Part shown: in pieces, positions 1 to 9,034 of the stretch
Layout of the letters: every line of letters starts with the position of its first letter
How positions within the stretch are numbered: position 1 is the stretch's first letter
NCBI RefSeq assembly: GCF_025465995.1
Contig: NZ_JANLNY010000022.1
Location: forward strand, 124,001 to 188,000
Direction of reading: 5' to 3'
DNA from: Pseudomonas sp. 5P_3.1_Bac2
Lineage (GTDB): Bacteria; Pseudomonadota; Gammaproteobacteria; Pseudomonadales; Pseudomonadaceae
Length of the DNA stretch: 64,000 nucleotides
The notes under the pieces: model-generated
Databases searched by the model: none
The model's input: only the letters and a program-made list of their open reading frames with translations
What the model was told of the DNA's origin: nothing
Translations under genes and position numbers: made by a program

Positions 1-116
1 AACGCTTGGTGGACAACGAAGGGCCGGTACCGGTGATCGACCAGCACGGCTGCTACAGCGGCGCCATCAGCAAAGGCCGTCTGCTCAGCCGGCTACAGGG
101 AGAGAGCCATGAGTGA
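1..116 (+). CDS. cbcV: Choline/betaine ABC transporter ATP-binding subunit, C-terminal end only
   Basis: Reading from base 3, an open frame of about 37 codons runs to a TGA at 114-116. The piece ends ...GAISKGRLLSRLQGESHE and contains PVIDQHGCYSG, which looks like the last part of a CBS-type regulatory domain found at the C-terminus of ProV/ChoV/CbcV-family ATPases. Only the tail is present, so the nucleotide-binding domain cannot be checked. The stop overlaps the start of the permease gene by 8 bases, as in a translationally coupled importer operon. The name rests on the neighbours (ProW-like permease, choline-type binding proteins, bet genes). Confidence 0.6.
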   Translation, partial: RLVDNEGPVPVIDQHGCYSGAISKGRLLSRLQGESHE

Positions 117-996
117 GAAAAAGCTCGACCTCGGCAGCTGGGTCAACGATGCCGTGCAGCACCTGCTGGATAACTACAGCGACGGCTTCGACAGCATCGG
201 CAAGGTGGTTAACGGTTTTTCCGAAGGCATCGAGTGGCTGCTGTTGCTGCCGCCGGCCTGGCTGCTGATCGCGATTTTCGTCGGCCTGGGGCTGTGGCGC
301 ATCGGTTTTAAATTTGCCGTGTTCACCGCCGTGGCCTTTGTTCTGATTGTATTGACCGGCTTCTGGGAGCAGACCGTGGTGACCCTCGGCCTGACCTTCT
401 CCGCCACCTTGATCAGCCTGCTGCTCGGCGTGCCCTTGGGCATTTGGGCGGCGCGCAGCGAGCGGGTGGCCACGCTGATCCGGCCGATCCTCGATTTTAT
501 GCAGACCATGCCCGCCTTCGTTTACCTGATCCCCGCCGCCATGCTGTTTGGCCTGGGCCGGGTGCCGGGCATCATCGCCACGGTGATTTTCGCCATGCCG
601 CCGGCGGTGCGCTTAACCGCCCTGGGCATCCGTCAGGTTAATAAAGAAATCATCGAAGCCGGCCACTCCTTCGGCTGCACCCCCAGCCAGCTGTTGTTCA
701 AGGTGCAGTTGCCGAACGCCATGCCGTCGATCATGGCCGGGGTTAACCAGACCATCATGATGGCTCTGTCGATGGTGATCATCGCCTCCATGGTGGGTGC
801 CGGCGGCCTGGGTAACGATGTGCTGGCCAGCATCCAGCGCCTGGACATCGGCCTGGGTTTTGAAAGCGGTATGGCCGTAGTGCTGCTGGCGATCATCCTC
901 GACCGCATCACCGAGAGTTTTGGTACACCAAAAACCGCCAAACGCAGCAGGTTGTCGCGCTGGGTTAACGGCAAGCTGAGCGCCACTAAGGCGTAA
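109..996 (+). CDS. cbcW: Choline/betaine ABC transporter permease (ProW/CbcW family)
   Basis: A 295-residue inner-membrane permease. After a soluble, probably amphipathic N-terminus (about 1-45) come hydrophobic segments near 45-62, 67-84, 90-112, 133-150, 155-168, 208-230 and 250-265. The EAA-type coupling loop that contacts the ATPase is visible around residues 183-202 (EAGHSFG...LPNAMPSI). This matches quaternary-amine importers of the ProW/OpuAB type. It overlaps the upstream ATPase gene by 8 bases and is followed 24 bases later by a binding-protein gene, so it is part of one operon. The bet genes 4 kb downstream make choline the likely substrate, but glycine betaine or carnitine are possible. 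Confidence 0.85.
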   Translation: MSEKKLDLGSWVNDAVQHLLDNYSDGFDSIGKVVNGFSEGIEWLLLLPPAWLLIAIFVGLGLWRIGFKFAVFTAVAFVLIVLTGFWEQTVVTLGLTFSATLISLLLGVPLGIWAARSERVATLIRPILDFMQTMPAFVYLIPAAMLFGLGRVPGIIATVIFAMPPAVRLTALGIRQVNKEIIEAGHSFGCTPSQLLFKVQLPNAMPSIMAGVNQTIMMALSMVIIASMVGAGGLGNDVLASIQRLDIGLGFESGMAVVLLAIILDRITESFGTPKTAKRSRLSRWVNGKLSATKA

Positions 997-1020
997 CTTT
1001 GGCCAACACGGGAGTCGCAG

Positions 1021-1965
1021 ATGAAAACTATAAAACAGATCGCAGGCGCCGGCCTGCTCTGCATGACTTTGCTACAAAACGCTTGGGCTCAAGAACCAGA
1101 AAGCTGCAAATTGGTGCGTTTCGCCGAGATCGGCTGGGCCGATATCGCCGCCACCACCGGCGTCGCCATGACCTTGAGCGAGGCGCTGGGCTACCAGACC
1201 CGCAAGATCATGGCGTCGGTCCCCATCGCCTTTACCGGCGTGCAAAACAAGCAGATCGACGTCTTCCTCGGCTACTGGGCGCCATCCATGGACGCGGTGA
1301 TTGAGCCGTTCACCAAAAGCGGCGGGGTCAAGGTGCTGCCAAAGGCCAACCTCGAAGGCGCCAAATACACCCTCGCCGTGCCGACCTACGCGGCCCAAGC
1401 CGGGCTGAAAAGCTTTGCCGATATTGCCAAGTTTAAAGATCAACTGGGCGGCAAGATCTTCGGCATCGAACCGGGCAACGACGGCAACCTGCTGATCGAC
1501 GGCATGATCAAGGCCAACAAGTTCGACTTGGGCGACTTCAAGATGGTCGAGTCCAGCGAAGCCGGCATGCTGGTCCAGATCCAACGGGCGATTAAGAAAA
1601 ACGAGCCAGCAGTATTCCTCGGCTGGGCGCCCCACCCGATGAACACCCAGTTCGACATCACCTACCTGGAAGGCGGCGATGAAGTGTTCGGCCCCGACTT
1701 CGGCGCGGCCAAGGTGTTCACCGTGGTGCCGCCAGATTACGAGGCGCGCTGCAGCAACGTTGGCAAGCTGCTGAATAACCTGCAGTTCAGCGTCGAGATC
1801 GAAAGCCAACTGATGGATAAGGTCCTGCAAAAGCAGAACCCCACCACCGTGGCGGCGCAGTGGCTGAAAGCCAACCCGGCGATTCTTGAGCAGTGGCTGG
1901 CAGGCGTCAGCACCTTCGACGGCCAGGATGGCCTGGCCGCGGTGAAGAAACACCTCGGTCTGTAA
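1021..1965 (+). CDS. cbcX: Choline-type periplasmic substrate-binding protein
   Basis: A 314-residue OpuAC/ProX-family binding protein with a signal peptide ending near residue 23 (LQNAWAQ). The mature start (VRFAEIGWADIAATTGVA) and the segment NKQIDVFLGYWAPSMDAVI strongly resemble ChoX/CbcX choline-binding proteins; the conserved Trp and Tyr residues would build the aromatic box that holds the trimethylammonium group. It lies 24 bases after the permease gene in the same operon. Choline is the most likely ligand. The exact ligand and the match to Pseudomonas aeruginosa CbcX are inferred from family resemblance, since related orphan binding proteins (CaiX, BetX) look similar. Confidence 0.8.
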   Translation: MKTIKQIAGAGLLCMTLLQNAWAQEPESCKLVRFAEIGWADIAATTGVAMTLSEALGYQTRKIMASVPIAFTGVQNKQIDVFLGYWAPSMDAVIEPFTKSGGVKVLPKANLEGAKYTLAVPTYAAQAGLKSFADIAKFKDQLGGKIFGIEPGNDGNLLIDGMIKANKFDLGDFKMVESSEAGMLVQIQRAIKKNEPAVFLGWAPHPMNTQFDITYLEGGDEVFGPDFGAAKVFTVVPPDYEARCSNVGKLLNNLQFSVEIESQLMDKVLQKQNPTTVAAQWLKANPAILEQWLAGVSTFDGQDGLAAVKKHLGL

Positions 1966-2087
1966 CCCCAACCCACCGGCGCAGCCTCTGGCTGCGCCGG
2001 CCTCCCCCGCCCCCCGTGCCGCGCTGGTTCACCAGCACGCGGCCAGCTATTGCCGCAAGACACGGCGTTACCCCTCAGGAGAGCAGC

Positions 2088-2948
2088 ATGGCGACTTTAA
2101 AAAAACTTGGTACTGGCCTTATCGGTTTGGCTTTAAGCATGGCCGTGGGCATCAGCCACGCCGCTGACAAACCCAGTCTCAGCATTGGCTTCGTCAACGG
2201 CTGGGATGACAGCGTTGCCGCCACCTATGTGGCCGGCGAAATCCTGCACAGCAAGCTCGGCTATAAGGTGCAGTTCAAACCCGTGGAGCCGGCCATCATG
2301 TGGCAAGGCGTTGCCCGCGGTGATTTGGACGCCAGCCTGTCAGCCTGGATGCCGGCCACCCACGGCGAGTACTACGCCAAGCTCAAGGACAAAATCAGCG
2401 TGCTGGGCACCAACTACGCAGGGGCCAAAATCGGCCTGATCGTGCCGGAATATGTGCAGGCGAAAAGCATTGCCGACCTGCAAACCTACAGCGCGGATTT
2501 CGACGGCAAGATCATCGGTATCGATGCCGGCGCCGGCGTGATGCGCCGCACCGAGGATGCGTTGAAGCAGTACGAGTTAAGCAAGATCAAACTCATGGCC
2601 AGTTCCGGGCCGGCCATGGCCACAGCGTTAGCCCGCGCCGAGAAAGAACACCAGGCCATAGTCGTGACCGGCTGGATCCCCCATTGGATGTTCGCCAAAT
2701 GGCAACTGCGCTTCCTCGATGACCCGAAGAATGTGTTTGGCGAGGCTGAGCGTATCGACACCATCGCCAACCCCGAACTCAGCAAAAAAGCGCCTGAGGC
2801 TGCCGCCTTCCTCAGTAAATTTAGCTGGGGCGCGGAAGAAGTCGGCGCAGTGATGCTGAGCATCCGCGACGGCGCCAAACCGCAAGCCGCCGCTAAAGCC
2901 TGGGTCGAGCAGAACCCTGAGCGCGTGGCGCAGTGGCTGACTCAGTGA
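2088..2948 (+). CDS. Second glycine-betaine/choline-type substrate-binding protein
   Basis: A 286-residue OpuAC-family periplasmic binding protein with a signal peptide ending near residue 25 (GISHAAD). The start at 2088 is chosen because it gives a clean signal peptide and has AGGAG 6 bases upstream; a longer in-frame extension adds an unlikely Pro/Arg-rich stretch. Residues such as NGWDDS, SAWMPATH and TGWIPHWMF supply aromatic side chains typical of betaine-binding pockets. It is clearly diverged from the first binding protein, closer to glycine-betaine receptors. It lies 122 bases after the first binding protein and is followed by a strong terminator, so it closes the operon. It may widen the substrate range of a single ATPase/permease pair. 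Confidence 0.8.
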   Translation: MATLKKLGTGLIGLALSMAVGISHAADKPSLSIGFVNGWDDSVAATYVAGEILHSKLGYKVQFKPVEPAIMWQGVARGDLDASLSAWMPATHGEYYAKLKDKISVLGTNYAGAKIGLIVPEYVQAKSIADLQTYSADFDGKIIGIDAGAGVMRRTEDALKQYELSKIKLMASSGPAMATALARAEKEHQAIVVTGWIPHWMFAKWQLRFLDDPKNVFGEAERIDTIANPELSKKAPEAAAFLSKFSWGAEEVGAVMLSIRDGAKPQAAAKAWVEQNPERVAQWLTQ

Positions 2949-2964
2949 GTGATGGGCCTGACTG

Positions 2965-2990
2965 AAAACGGGCTACGGCCCGTTTTTTTT
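2965..2990 (+). terminator. Rho-independent terminator of the choline importer operon
   Basis: Stem AAAACGGGC / GCCCGTTTT (2965-2973 with 2978-2986) with a TACG tetraloop, followed by an uninterrupted run of T to 2990. It starts 17 bases after the stop of the second binding protein. Confidence 0.9.
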
Positions 2991-3085
2991 GCATAACCGC
3001 GAACACCGGCCAGCGCCGCGTCATTGTCAGCAACAGGTCACTGCGGTAAAAGCAAAAACTTATGCAGCGCGCCGTGGAGCCAAGC

Positions 3086-3499
3086 ATGAGCATCAAACAG
3101 GTGGGAGGCGTCAGCGTACATCAGCAGCACCAGGCCAGCTGTCATTGCGGCGCTGTACAGCTGTTGCTGGAGTTACCGCACGGCATCGTCAATCCACGGC
3201 GCTGCGATTGTTCGCTGTGCCGGCGCAAAGGGGCGATTGTCGCGTCGGTGGCGCTGGATGGCATTCGTATTCTTGCCGGCCAGGCACAACTGACCCTGTA
3301 TCAGTTCAACACGCACACCGCTAAGCACTACTTTTGCTCAGTGTGCGGCATCTATACCCACCACCAGCGCCGCTCCAAGCCTGATGAGTACGGGTTTAAC
3401 GTAGCCTGCCTGGAAGGCATCAACCCGTACTTACTGCCTGAAGTGGCGCTGCTCGATGGCATCAACCACCCGGCGGATCGCCTAGCGCCGTCAGACTGA
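3086..3499 (+). CDS. GFA-family (glutathione-dependent formaldehyde-activating-like) zinc protein
   Basis: A 137-residue cytoplasmic protein with the cysteine pattern of the GFA/CENP-V fold: Cys19-His-Cys21-Gly, Cys40-x-Cys42-x-x-Cys45, and Cys84-x-x-Cys87-Gly, which together bind zinc. The family is named for one member that condenses formaldehyde with glutathione, but most members have no proven function. Start at 3086 is preferred (GGAG-like element upstream); another in-frame ATG lies 24 bases earlier. The gene follows the importer terminator and converges on the diguanylate cyclase, overlapping its 3' end by 9 bases. Choline or betaine demethylation can yield formaldehyde, so a link is imaginable but not shown. 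Confidence 0.75.
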   Translation: MSIKQVGGVSVHQQHQASCHCGAVQLLLELPHGIVNPRRCDCSLCRRKGAIVASVALDGIRILAGQAQLTLYQFNTHTAKHYFCSVCGIYTHHQRRSKPDEYGFNVACLEGINPYLLPEVALLDGINHPADRLAPSD

Positions 3500-4711
3500 C
3501 AGGCGACTGCGCGGCTGCGCCGTCGGCTCCATACACAGGCGGTTACGGCCCTGCTGCTTGGCGTTGTACAGCAGCTTGTCGGCACGGCTGAACATACTGT
3601 CCATGCTGTCGCCGTCATGCATTTGCGCCAGGCCAATACTGACGCTGACGTACGCCGCCGTCGGCGAGGCCGCATGGGGGATATTCAAGTCGCGAAAGGC
3701 GTTGACCATCCCCTGGATATAGCTGCTGCAGCCCTGTGCATTGTCGCTGTGGACCAATACCGCAAACTCTTCACCGCCTAAACGCACGGCGAGATCCAAC
3801 GGCCGGCGCAGATGCCCGCGCAGCACCTTGGCCACTTTGCGCAGCACCTCATCGCCGGCCTGATGGCCGTAGTGATCGTTGTAGAGCTTGAAGTGATCGA
3901 TATCGATGATCGCCAAAAACAGCTGTTGCTGCTGCTCGCGGCGGGTATGGCCCATATAACGCTGGAACTGGTCGTTAAACAGGCGCCGGTTGCCCAAGCC
4001 CGTAAGCGGGTCGTGACCGGCCTCCCATTTCAACAGTTTGCGCAGCAGAAACTGCTCGCGCTTGGCCCGCTCGCGGTAATAGGCGGTGACAGCCGAGAGA
4101 AATAAGGTCACCACCATGGAGCCCATCGTCACCCAATGGGTCAGCATATCGGCCGGTTTTTTCAGCATAAACGGCCCAGCCAGGCCACAGATCAGGCACA
4201 CCGCCGCCGCCACCGGCAACATCTGCCGCAGCGGCACACCCAAGGGATACAAGGCCACCACCACGGTCAGCAGCAGCACACTGCTGGTCTCATGCAAGCC
4301 GACATTACGCAGGGTGTAAGAGGTCATGACGATGCCGCTGCTACACGCCAACACCAGAATGGCCATCCACACGTTGCGCTGCTGCAACGGAGTGCTCGCC
4401 CGGCTGAGCAGCCATACCACCCAGGCAAAGCACAGCATAACCAGCACCCGTGGCATGGCCACGCCCAACAGGAACTCCTCGGCGTATTCACCCCCGCGAA
4501 TAAACTGCCAGCGCCAGCTATCCAGGCCCAGATAAGCCGCCCACAACAGCATCAGGAAAAATGAGGTAAATAGCGCGCTGCGCTGCTCAGTGCTGCGTAA
4601 CTCATTGGCAAACTCACATTCCAATGCTGCCGGAAACCCTAAACTGCGCGAGGGTTGGTCGAGCTGCTGGCGTACTACTTCGATATCGATCTCGCTACAG
4701 GAGCTATTCAA
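3491..4711 (-). CDS. Membrane-bound diguanylate cyclase (GGDEF)
   Basis: A 406-residue protein with about six hydrophobic segments between residues 47 and 211 (roughly 47-63, 84-103, 114-131, 143-157, 164-182, 194-211), then a C-terminal GGDEF domain (about 225-395). The active-site motif is intact as GGEEF at 312-316. An RPLD sequence ends exactly five residues before GGEEF, which is the RxxD inhibitory I-site, so product inhibition by c-di-GMP is expected. It should make c-di-GMP from two GTP at the inner membrane in response to an unknown signal sensed by the membrane region. The gene is convergent with the GFA gene and divergent from betI. Confidence 0.88.
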   Translation of the reverse strand: MNSSCSEIDIEVVRQQLDQPSRSLGFPAALECEFANELRSTEQRSALFTSFFLMLLWAAYLGLDSWRWQFIRGGEYAEEFLLGVAMPRVLVMLCFAWVVWLLSRASTPLQQRNVWMAILVLACSSGIVMTSYTLRNVGLHETSSVLLLTVVVALYPLGVPLRQMLPVAAAVCLICGLAGPFMLKKPADMLTHWVTMGSMVVTLFLSAVTAYYRERAKREQFLLRKLLKWEAGHDPLTGLGNRRLFNDQFQRYMGHTRREQQQQLFLAIIDIDHFKLYNDHYGHQAGDEVLRKVAKVLRGHLRRPLDLAVRLGGEEFAVLVHSDNAQGCSSYIQGMVNAFRDLNIPHAASPTAAYVSVSIGLAQMHDGDSMDSMFSRADKLLYNAKQQGRNRLCMEPTAQPRSRLSV

Positions 4712-4850
4712 TTGATTAGCCTAACTAGCCAAGGTTGAGTGACATTCGACTACGGGCACGTCCGTACGTCGAGGTGATCTGCTGAGTGTAGAAAAGTTTT
4801 CTGAATTAACTCCAGAGATGTAAAGCAATAAGACATCGCAAAGGCCCTAG

Positions 4851-4868
4851 GTTGATTGATTGATCAAC
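4851..4868. promoter_or_regulatory. Inverted repeat upstream of betI, candidate operator
   Basis: GTTGAT-6-ATCAAC is a perfect 6+6 inverted repeat, 55 bases before the betI start. TetR-family repressors such as BetI bind palindromes of this size and usually control their own gene. The half sites differ from the palindrome near betB (TTGAAC), so this may be a weaker BetI site or a site for another regulator. Confidence 0.4.
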
Positions 4869-4923
4869 ATCAGACGGCCTAGACTGCGCGCATTCAGCTA
4901 TTGGCCCTTGATGGAGAAGTCCC

Positions 4924-5517
4924 ATGCCTAAGGTTGGAATGCAGCCGATCCGCCGCTCGCAGTTGATCGCCGCGACCCTGGAGGCAGTCGATCAAGTCGG
5001 CATGAGCGACGCCAGCATCGCCTATATCGCCCGTATCGCCGGGGTCTCGAACGGCATCATCAGCCACTACTTCCGCGACAAAAATGGCCTGCTCGAAGCC
5101 ACCATGCGGCATTTGATGCAGGCCTTGAGCGATGCCGTGCGGCAACGCCGGCAACGCCTGCACGACGGCGCGCCACGGGAGCATCTGCGGGCGATTATTG
5201 AAGGCAACTTCGATGACAGCCAGGTCAGCGGCCCGGCGATGAAAACCTGGCTGGCGTTCTGGGCCACCAGCATGCACCAGCCGGCCCTGCGCCGCTTACA
5301 GCGGGTCAACGACCACCGGCTGTATTCCAACCTGTGCGGGCAGTTTCGTTTAGTGCTGCCGCCGGATCAGGCGCGCAGTGCCGCCCGTGGCCTGGCGGCA
5401 TTGATCGATGGTCTGTGGCTGCGCGGCGCACTGTCCGGCGAGACCTTCGATACTCAACAAGCCATGCAGATCGCCTACGACTATCTGGACCTGCAACTGG
5501 CCAAGCAGTTGGGCTAA
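4924..5517 (+). CDS. betI: Choline-responsive TetR-family repressor BetI
   Basis: A 197-residue TetR-family repressor that controls choline oxidation; choline is the known inducer in this family. The N-terminal helix-turn-helix lies around residues 20-55 ([19 protein letters not shown]) and the C-terminal ligand domain carries typical BetI segments such as [21 protein letters not shown]. The length equals that of known BetI proteins. Start ATG at 4924 has a GGAGAAGT ribosome site close by. In most Pseudomonas betI is directly followed by betB-betA; here an oppositely oriented betT gene intervenes, so betI has its own promoter region (about 210 bases, with an inverted repeat). Confidence 0.95.
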   Translation: MPKVGMQPIRRSQLIAATLEAVDQVGMSDASIAYIARIAGVSNGIISHYFRDKNGLLEATMRHLMQALSDAVRQRRQRLHDGAPREHLRAIIEGNFDDSQVSGPAMKTWLAFWATSMHQPALRRLQRVNDHRLYSNLCGQFRLVLPPDQARSAARGLAALIDGLWLRGALSGETFDTQQAMQIAYDYLDLQLAKQLG

Positions 5518-5566
5518 GTCAGGCGACTTAACTCAACTGCTGCAGCAGGGCGCGCCGGACTAATGC

Positions 5567-7177
5567 TTAAGCACCACCGGCGCTGCGGGAGTTTGCTGCG
5601 GCTCGCTGGCTGACCAGCGCCACATCGGCGCGCATGGTCTTGAGCAAGGCAAACATATACAGCAGCAACACCACCGAGAACGGCAGGCCGGCCAGCACCA
5701 CCACCGTCTGCATAGCGGTGAAGTTACCGGCGAACAGCAGGCCGATGGTCACCAAGGTAATCAGCACACTCCAGAAGATCCGCAACCAGTGCGGAGCGTC
5801 CTGATCCAGCTCGGTGCCCTCGCGTGACAGGTTGGCCAGCATGATCGAGCCGGAATCAGCCGGGGTCAGGAACAACACAAAGCCAACGCAGATCGACACG
5901 CCAATCACCAGCTTGGACCAGGGATAGTGCTCCAGCAGCAGGTAGATCGACATGGCCGGCTGCTCCAGCGCGGCCTTGGCCAGGTCGTCGGCGCCATGGT
6001 TGAGCACCAGGTCCAGAGCGCTGTTACCGAAAATCGACAGCCAGGCCAGGGTGAACGCCAGCGGGATCAGCAGCACGCCAAACACCAACTCGCGCACGGT
6101 GCGGCCGCGGGAAATCCGCGCGATAAACATGCCGACAAAAGGTGCCCAGGAAATCCACCAGGCCCAGTAGAACAGGGTCCACAGGCCCAGCCACTCTTCG
6201 GTTTTACCGGCATGACCGGTGTACACGTAGAGATCAAAAGTCTTCAGCACCAGACCGTCGAAGTAATTGCCCAAGTTCTGCACCAAGCTGTTGAGCAAGT
6301 GCAGGGTATTGCCGGCCAGCAGAACAAATATCAGCAGCCCGCTAAACAGGATGATGTTGAGGTTGGACAGACGCCGGATGCCCTTCTCCACCCCCGACAC
6401 CGCCGCCAGGGTCGCCACCAGACTCATCAGCAAAATCACCATGAGCAAGGCGCTGGGGCTGTGCGGAAGACCAAAAAGGTATTCCAAGCCGGATGACACC
6501 TGCAACGAGCCAATGCCTAAGTTAGTGACCAGACCGAGCAGGGTCACAAAGATGCCGAAGCAATCCACCGCATTGCCCACCCAGCCCCGGGTCAGGCGCT
6601 CGCCAAACAGCGGATAAAAAGCCGAACGCAGGGCCAATGGTTGCTTATGGCGATAGGCGAAGTAGCCCACCGCCAGGCCAACCAGCGCGTAAATCGCCCA
6701 GCCATGCACGCCCCAATGCAAAAAGGTCAGCTGCAACGCTTGGCCGGCCGACTCCGGGCTGCCAGCCACGCCTTGGGGCGGATTAAACAGGTGATCAAGC
6801 GGCTCCGAGGCGGCGAAATACAGCAGCGAGATGCCAATCCCGGAGGAGAACAACATGCCCGCCCAGGCCCCGTAACTGAACTCCGGCCGCTCGTGATCAG
6901 CGCCTAAGCGCAGGGTGCCGAAACGCGACAGCGCGACATACAGGACAAACACCAGATAGGCGCCAATCGCCAGCATGTAATACCAGCCAAAGCTGCGCGA
7001 CAGCCACAACTGCGCCTTGGCCAGCCAAGCGCCGGCAGCCTCGGGAAAGATAATCAGGATCAGGCTCAGCAGCACAATCAAGCTGGTTGAGCCGTAAAAC
7101 ACCAAGGGGTTGAGACGGACTTTGCCAGGCGGGACAGAAGTCGTAGGGACGGCAATCGCAGAGGCAGAACTACTCAT
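5567..7177 (-). CDS. betT: BCCT-family choline/betaine transporter
   Basis: A 536-residue transporter with about twelve membrane segments and BCCT hallmarks: GMLFSSGIGISLLYFAASEP near the fourth segment, HWGVHGWAIYALVGL, and the TrpTrp-rich LFYWAWWISWAPFVGMFIARIS that forms the trimethylammonium pocket. These proteins import choline or glycine betaine with Na+ or H+. The start at 7177 (MSSSASAIAV) is preferred; an upstream in-frame extension of 59 residues would run through the operator region. It is shorter than the roughly 660-residue BetT proteins that carry a long C-terminal osmosensing tail, and resembles short BCCT members. Its position between betI and betB, antiparallel to both, suggests BetI control through the shared 298-base divergent region. 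Confidence 0.88.
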   Translation of the reverse strand: MSSSASAIAVPTTSVPPGKVRLNPLVFYGSTSLIVLLSLILIIFPEAAGAWLAKAQLWLSRSFGWYYMLAIGAYLVFVLYVALSRFGTLRLGADHERPEFSYGAWAGMLFSSGIGISLLYFAASEPLDHLFNPPQGVAGSPESAGQALQLTFLHWGVHGWAIYALVGLAVGYFAYRHKQPLALRSAFYPLFGERLTRGWVGNAVDCFGIFVTLLGLVTNLGIGSLQVSSGLEYLFGLPHSPSALLMVILLMSLVATLAAVSGVEKGIRRLSNLNIILFSGLLIFVLLAGNTLHLLNSLVQNLGNYFDGLVLKTFDLYVYTGHAGKTEEWLGLWTLFYWAWWISWAPFVGMFIARISRGRTVRELVFGVLLIPLAFTLAWLSIFGNSALDLVLNHGADDLAKAALEQPAMSIYLLLEHYPWSKLVIGVSICVGFVLFLTPADSGSIMLANLSREGTELDQDAPHWLRIFWSVLITLVTIGLLFAGNFTAMQTVVVLAGLPFSVVLLLYMFALLKTMRADVALVSQRAAANSRSAGGA

Positions 7178-7342
7178 AAGATCGCGGAGCTCCAGGGCAG
7201 TGGATATGCACGCAAGCGGAGTCCCGCCGGCATTGTAATGACCGCCAAGGTGGTGGCGCGTTTCTATGGCACGTCCTGCCTCCCTAGCTGATGCGACGTT
7301 GCGCCGCACCTTGGTCGTGGAACCGAGCTTATTCTTTATTGT

Positions 7343-7354
7343 TTGAACGTTCAA
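7343..7354. promoter_or_regulatory. Perfect palindrome between betT and betB, candidate BetI operator
   Basis: TTGAACGTTCAA is a perfect 12-base palindrome, flanked by further partial symmetry (TTATTG to the left, AATAAA to the right) in an A+T-rich stretch suited to a promoter. It lies 165 bases before betT and 121 bases before betB in the divergent region. A BetI dimer pair bound here could repress both directions. Assignment is by position and symmetry only. Confidence 0.6.
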
Positions 7355-7475
7355 TAAAAATAAAGTAGGCTGATTTTCACCTTGCCATTACCGGCGCCAG
7401 CCCTACTCGCCCGGTGATTTGCCCACACCAGGAGAATTCCTTTAAGGATTCCCACAGCCTTAAGAGAGACCATCC

Positions 7476-8948
7476 ATGACTCGATTCGCCGAACAGCAGC
7501 TCTACATTGGTGGCCGTTACGTCGCCGGCAGCAGCGGGCAAACCTTCGACAGCATCAACCCAGCCAACGGCGAAGTGCTGGCCAAAGTGCAGCGCGCCAG
7601 CCAAGCCGATGTGGACAAGGCTGTAGCTAGCGCGGCGGCCGGGCAGAAAGTCTGGGCGGCGATGACGGCCATGCAGCGCTCGCGCATCCTGCGCAAAGCC
7701 GTGGACATCCTGCGTGAACGCAACGACGAGCTGGCCGCGCTGGAAACCCTCGACACCGGCAAGCCGCTGTCGGAAACCCGCTACGTGGATATCGTCACCG
7801 GCGCCGACGTGCTGGAGTACTACGCCGGCCTGATCCCGGCCATCGAAGGCGAGCAAATTCCGCTGCGCGACACCAGCTTCGTCTACACCCGCCGCGAGCC
7901 GCTGGGTGTCGTGGCCGGTATCGGGGCGTGGAACTACCCGATCCAGATCGCCCTGTGGAAGTCCGCCCCAGCTTTGGCAGCCGGCAACGCGATGATCTTC
8001 AAGCCCAGCGAAGTCACCTCCCTGACCGCGCTGAAACTGGCCGAGATCTACACCCAGGCCGGCGTGCCCGATGGCGTGTTTAACGTGCTCACCGGCAGCG
8101 GTCGCGAGGTTGGCCAGTGGCTCACCGAACATCCGGGCATCGAAAAAATTTCCTTTACCGGCGGCACCGTCACCGGCAAAAAAGTCATGGCCAGCGCCAG
8201 CAGCTCGACCCTCAAAGAAGTGACCATGGAGCTGGGCGGCAAGTCGCCATTGATCATCTTCGAAGACGCGGATCTGGACCGCGCCGCCGACATCGCGGTG
8301 ATGGCCAACTTCTACAGCTCCGGCCAGGTCTGCACCAACGGCACCCGCGTGTTTATCCCACGCATGCTGCAAGCGCGCTTTGAAGCCAAGGTGCTGGAGC
8401 GGGTCAAGCGCATCCGCTTAGGCGAACCACAAGATGACGCCACCAACTTCGGCCCGCTGGTGAGCTTTGCCCATATGCAAAGCGTGCTGGACTACATCGA
8501 CAGCGGCCGTAACGAAGGCGCGCGCTTGCTGATCGGTGGCGAACGCGTCAGCGCCGGCGACTACGCCAATGGCGCCTATGTCGCCCCGACCGTATTCAGC
8601 GACTGCACGGACGAGATGACCATCGTGCGCGAAGAAATCTTCGGCCCGGTGATGAGCATCCTGGTTTATGACACTGAAGAAGAAGCCATCCGCCGCGCCA
8701 ACGCCACGGAGTACGGCCTCGCTGCGGGCCTAGTGACCCGCGACCTCAACCGCGCGCACCGGGTGATCCACCAGCTCGAAGCCGGCATCTGCTGGATCAA
8801 CACCTGGGGCGAGTCACCGGCCGAAATGCCCGTGGGCGGCTACAAGCAATCCGGCGTGGGTCGCGAAAACGGTCTGACCACCTTGGCCCACTACACCCGC
8901 ATCAAATCGGTGCAGGTTGAGCTGGGCGACTACAACTCGGTGTTCTAA
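7476..8948 (+). CDS. betB: Betaine aldehyde dehydrogenase BetB
   Basis: A 490-residue NAD(P)-dependent aldehyde dehydrogenase that oxidises betaine aldehyde to glycine betaine, the second step from choline. Catalytic residues are in place: Glu252 in MELGGKSP and nucleophile Cys286 in GQVCTNG, the same numbering as the characterised Pseudomonas aeruginosa enzyme. The cofactor-binding SFTGG motif is at 226-230. Length is exactly that of the family. It is followed 86 bases later by betA, forming the betBA operon, and is preceded by the candidate BetI palindrome. Confidence 0.97.
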   Translation: MTRFAEQQLYIGGRYVAGSSGQTFDSINPANGEVLAKVQRASQADVDKAVASAAAGQKVWAAMTAMQRSRILRKAVDILRERNDELAALETLDTGKPLSETRYVDIVTGADVLEYYAGLIPAIEGEQIPLRDTSFVYTRREPLGVVAGIGAWNYPIQIALWKSAPALAAGNAMIFKPSEVTSLTALKLAEIYTQAGVPDGVFNVLTGSGREVGQWLTEHPGIEKISFTGGTVTGKKVMASASSSTLKEVTMELGGKSPLIIFEDADLDRAADIAVMANFYSSGQVCTNGTRVFIPRMLQARFEAKVLERVKRIRLGEPQDDATNFGPLVSFAHMQSVLDYIDSGRNEGARLLIGGERVSAGDYANGAYVAPTVFSDCTDEMTIVREEIFGPVMSILVYDTEEEAIRRANATEYGLAAGLVTRDLNRAHRVIHQLEAGICWINTWGESPAEMPVGGYKQSGVGRENGLTTLAHYTRIKSVQVELGDYNSVF

Positions 8949-9034
8949 AGCCGCTGGGATTTCTCGGGCGCCGCCTTGCGCCCCACCTATTCAGCCTGGC
9001 TGGCCTGCGCCAGCCCGCGTGCAGAGGTTTGCTT

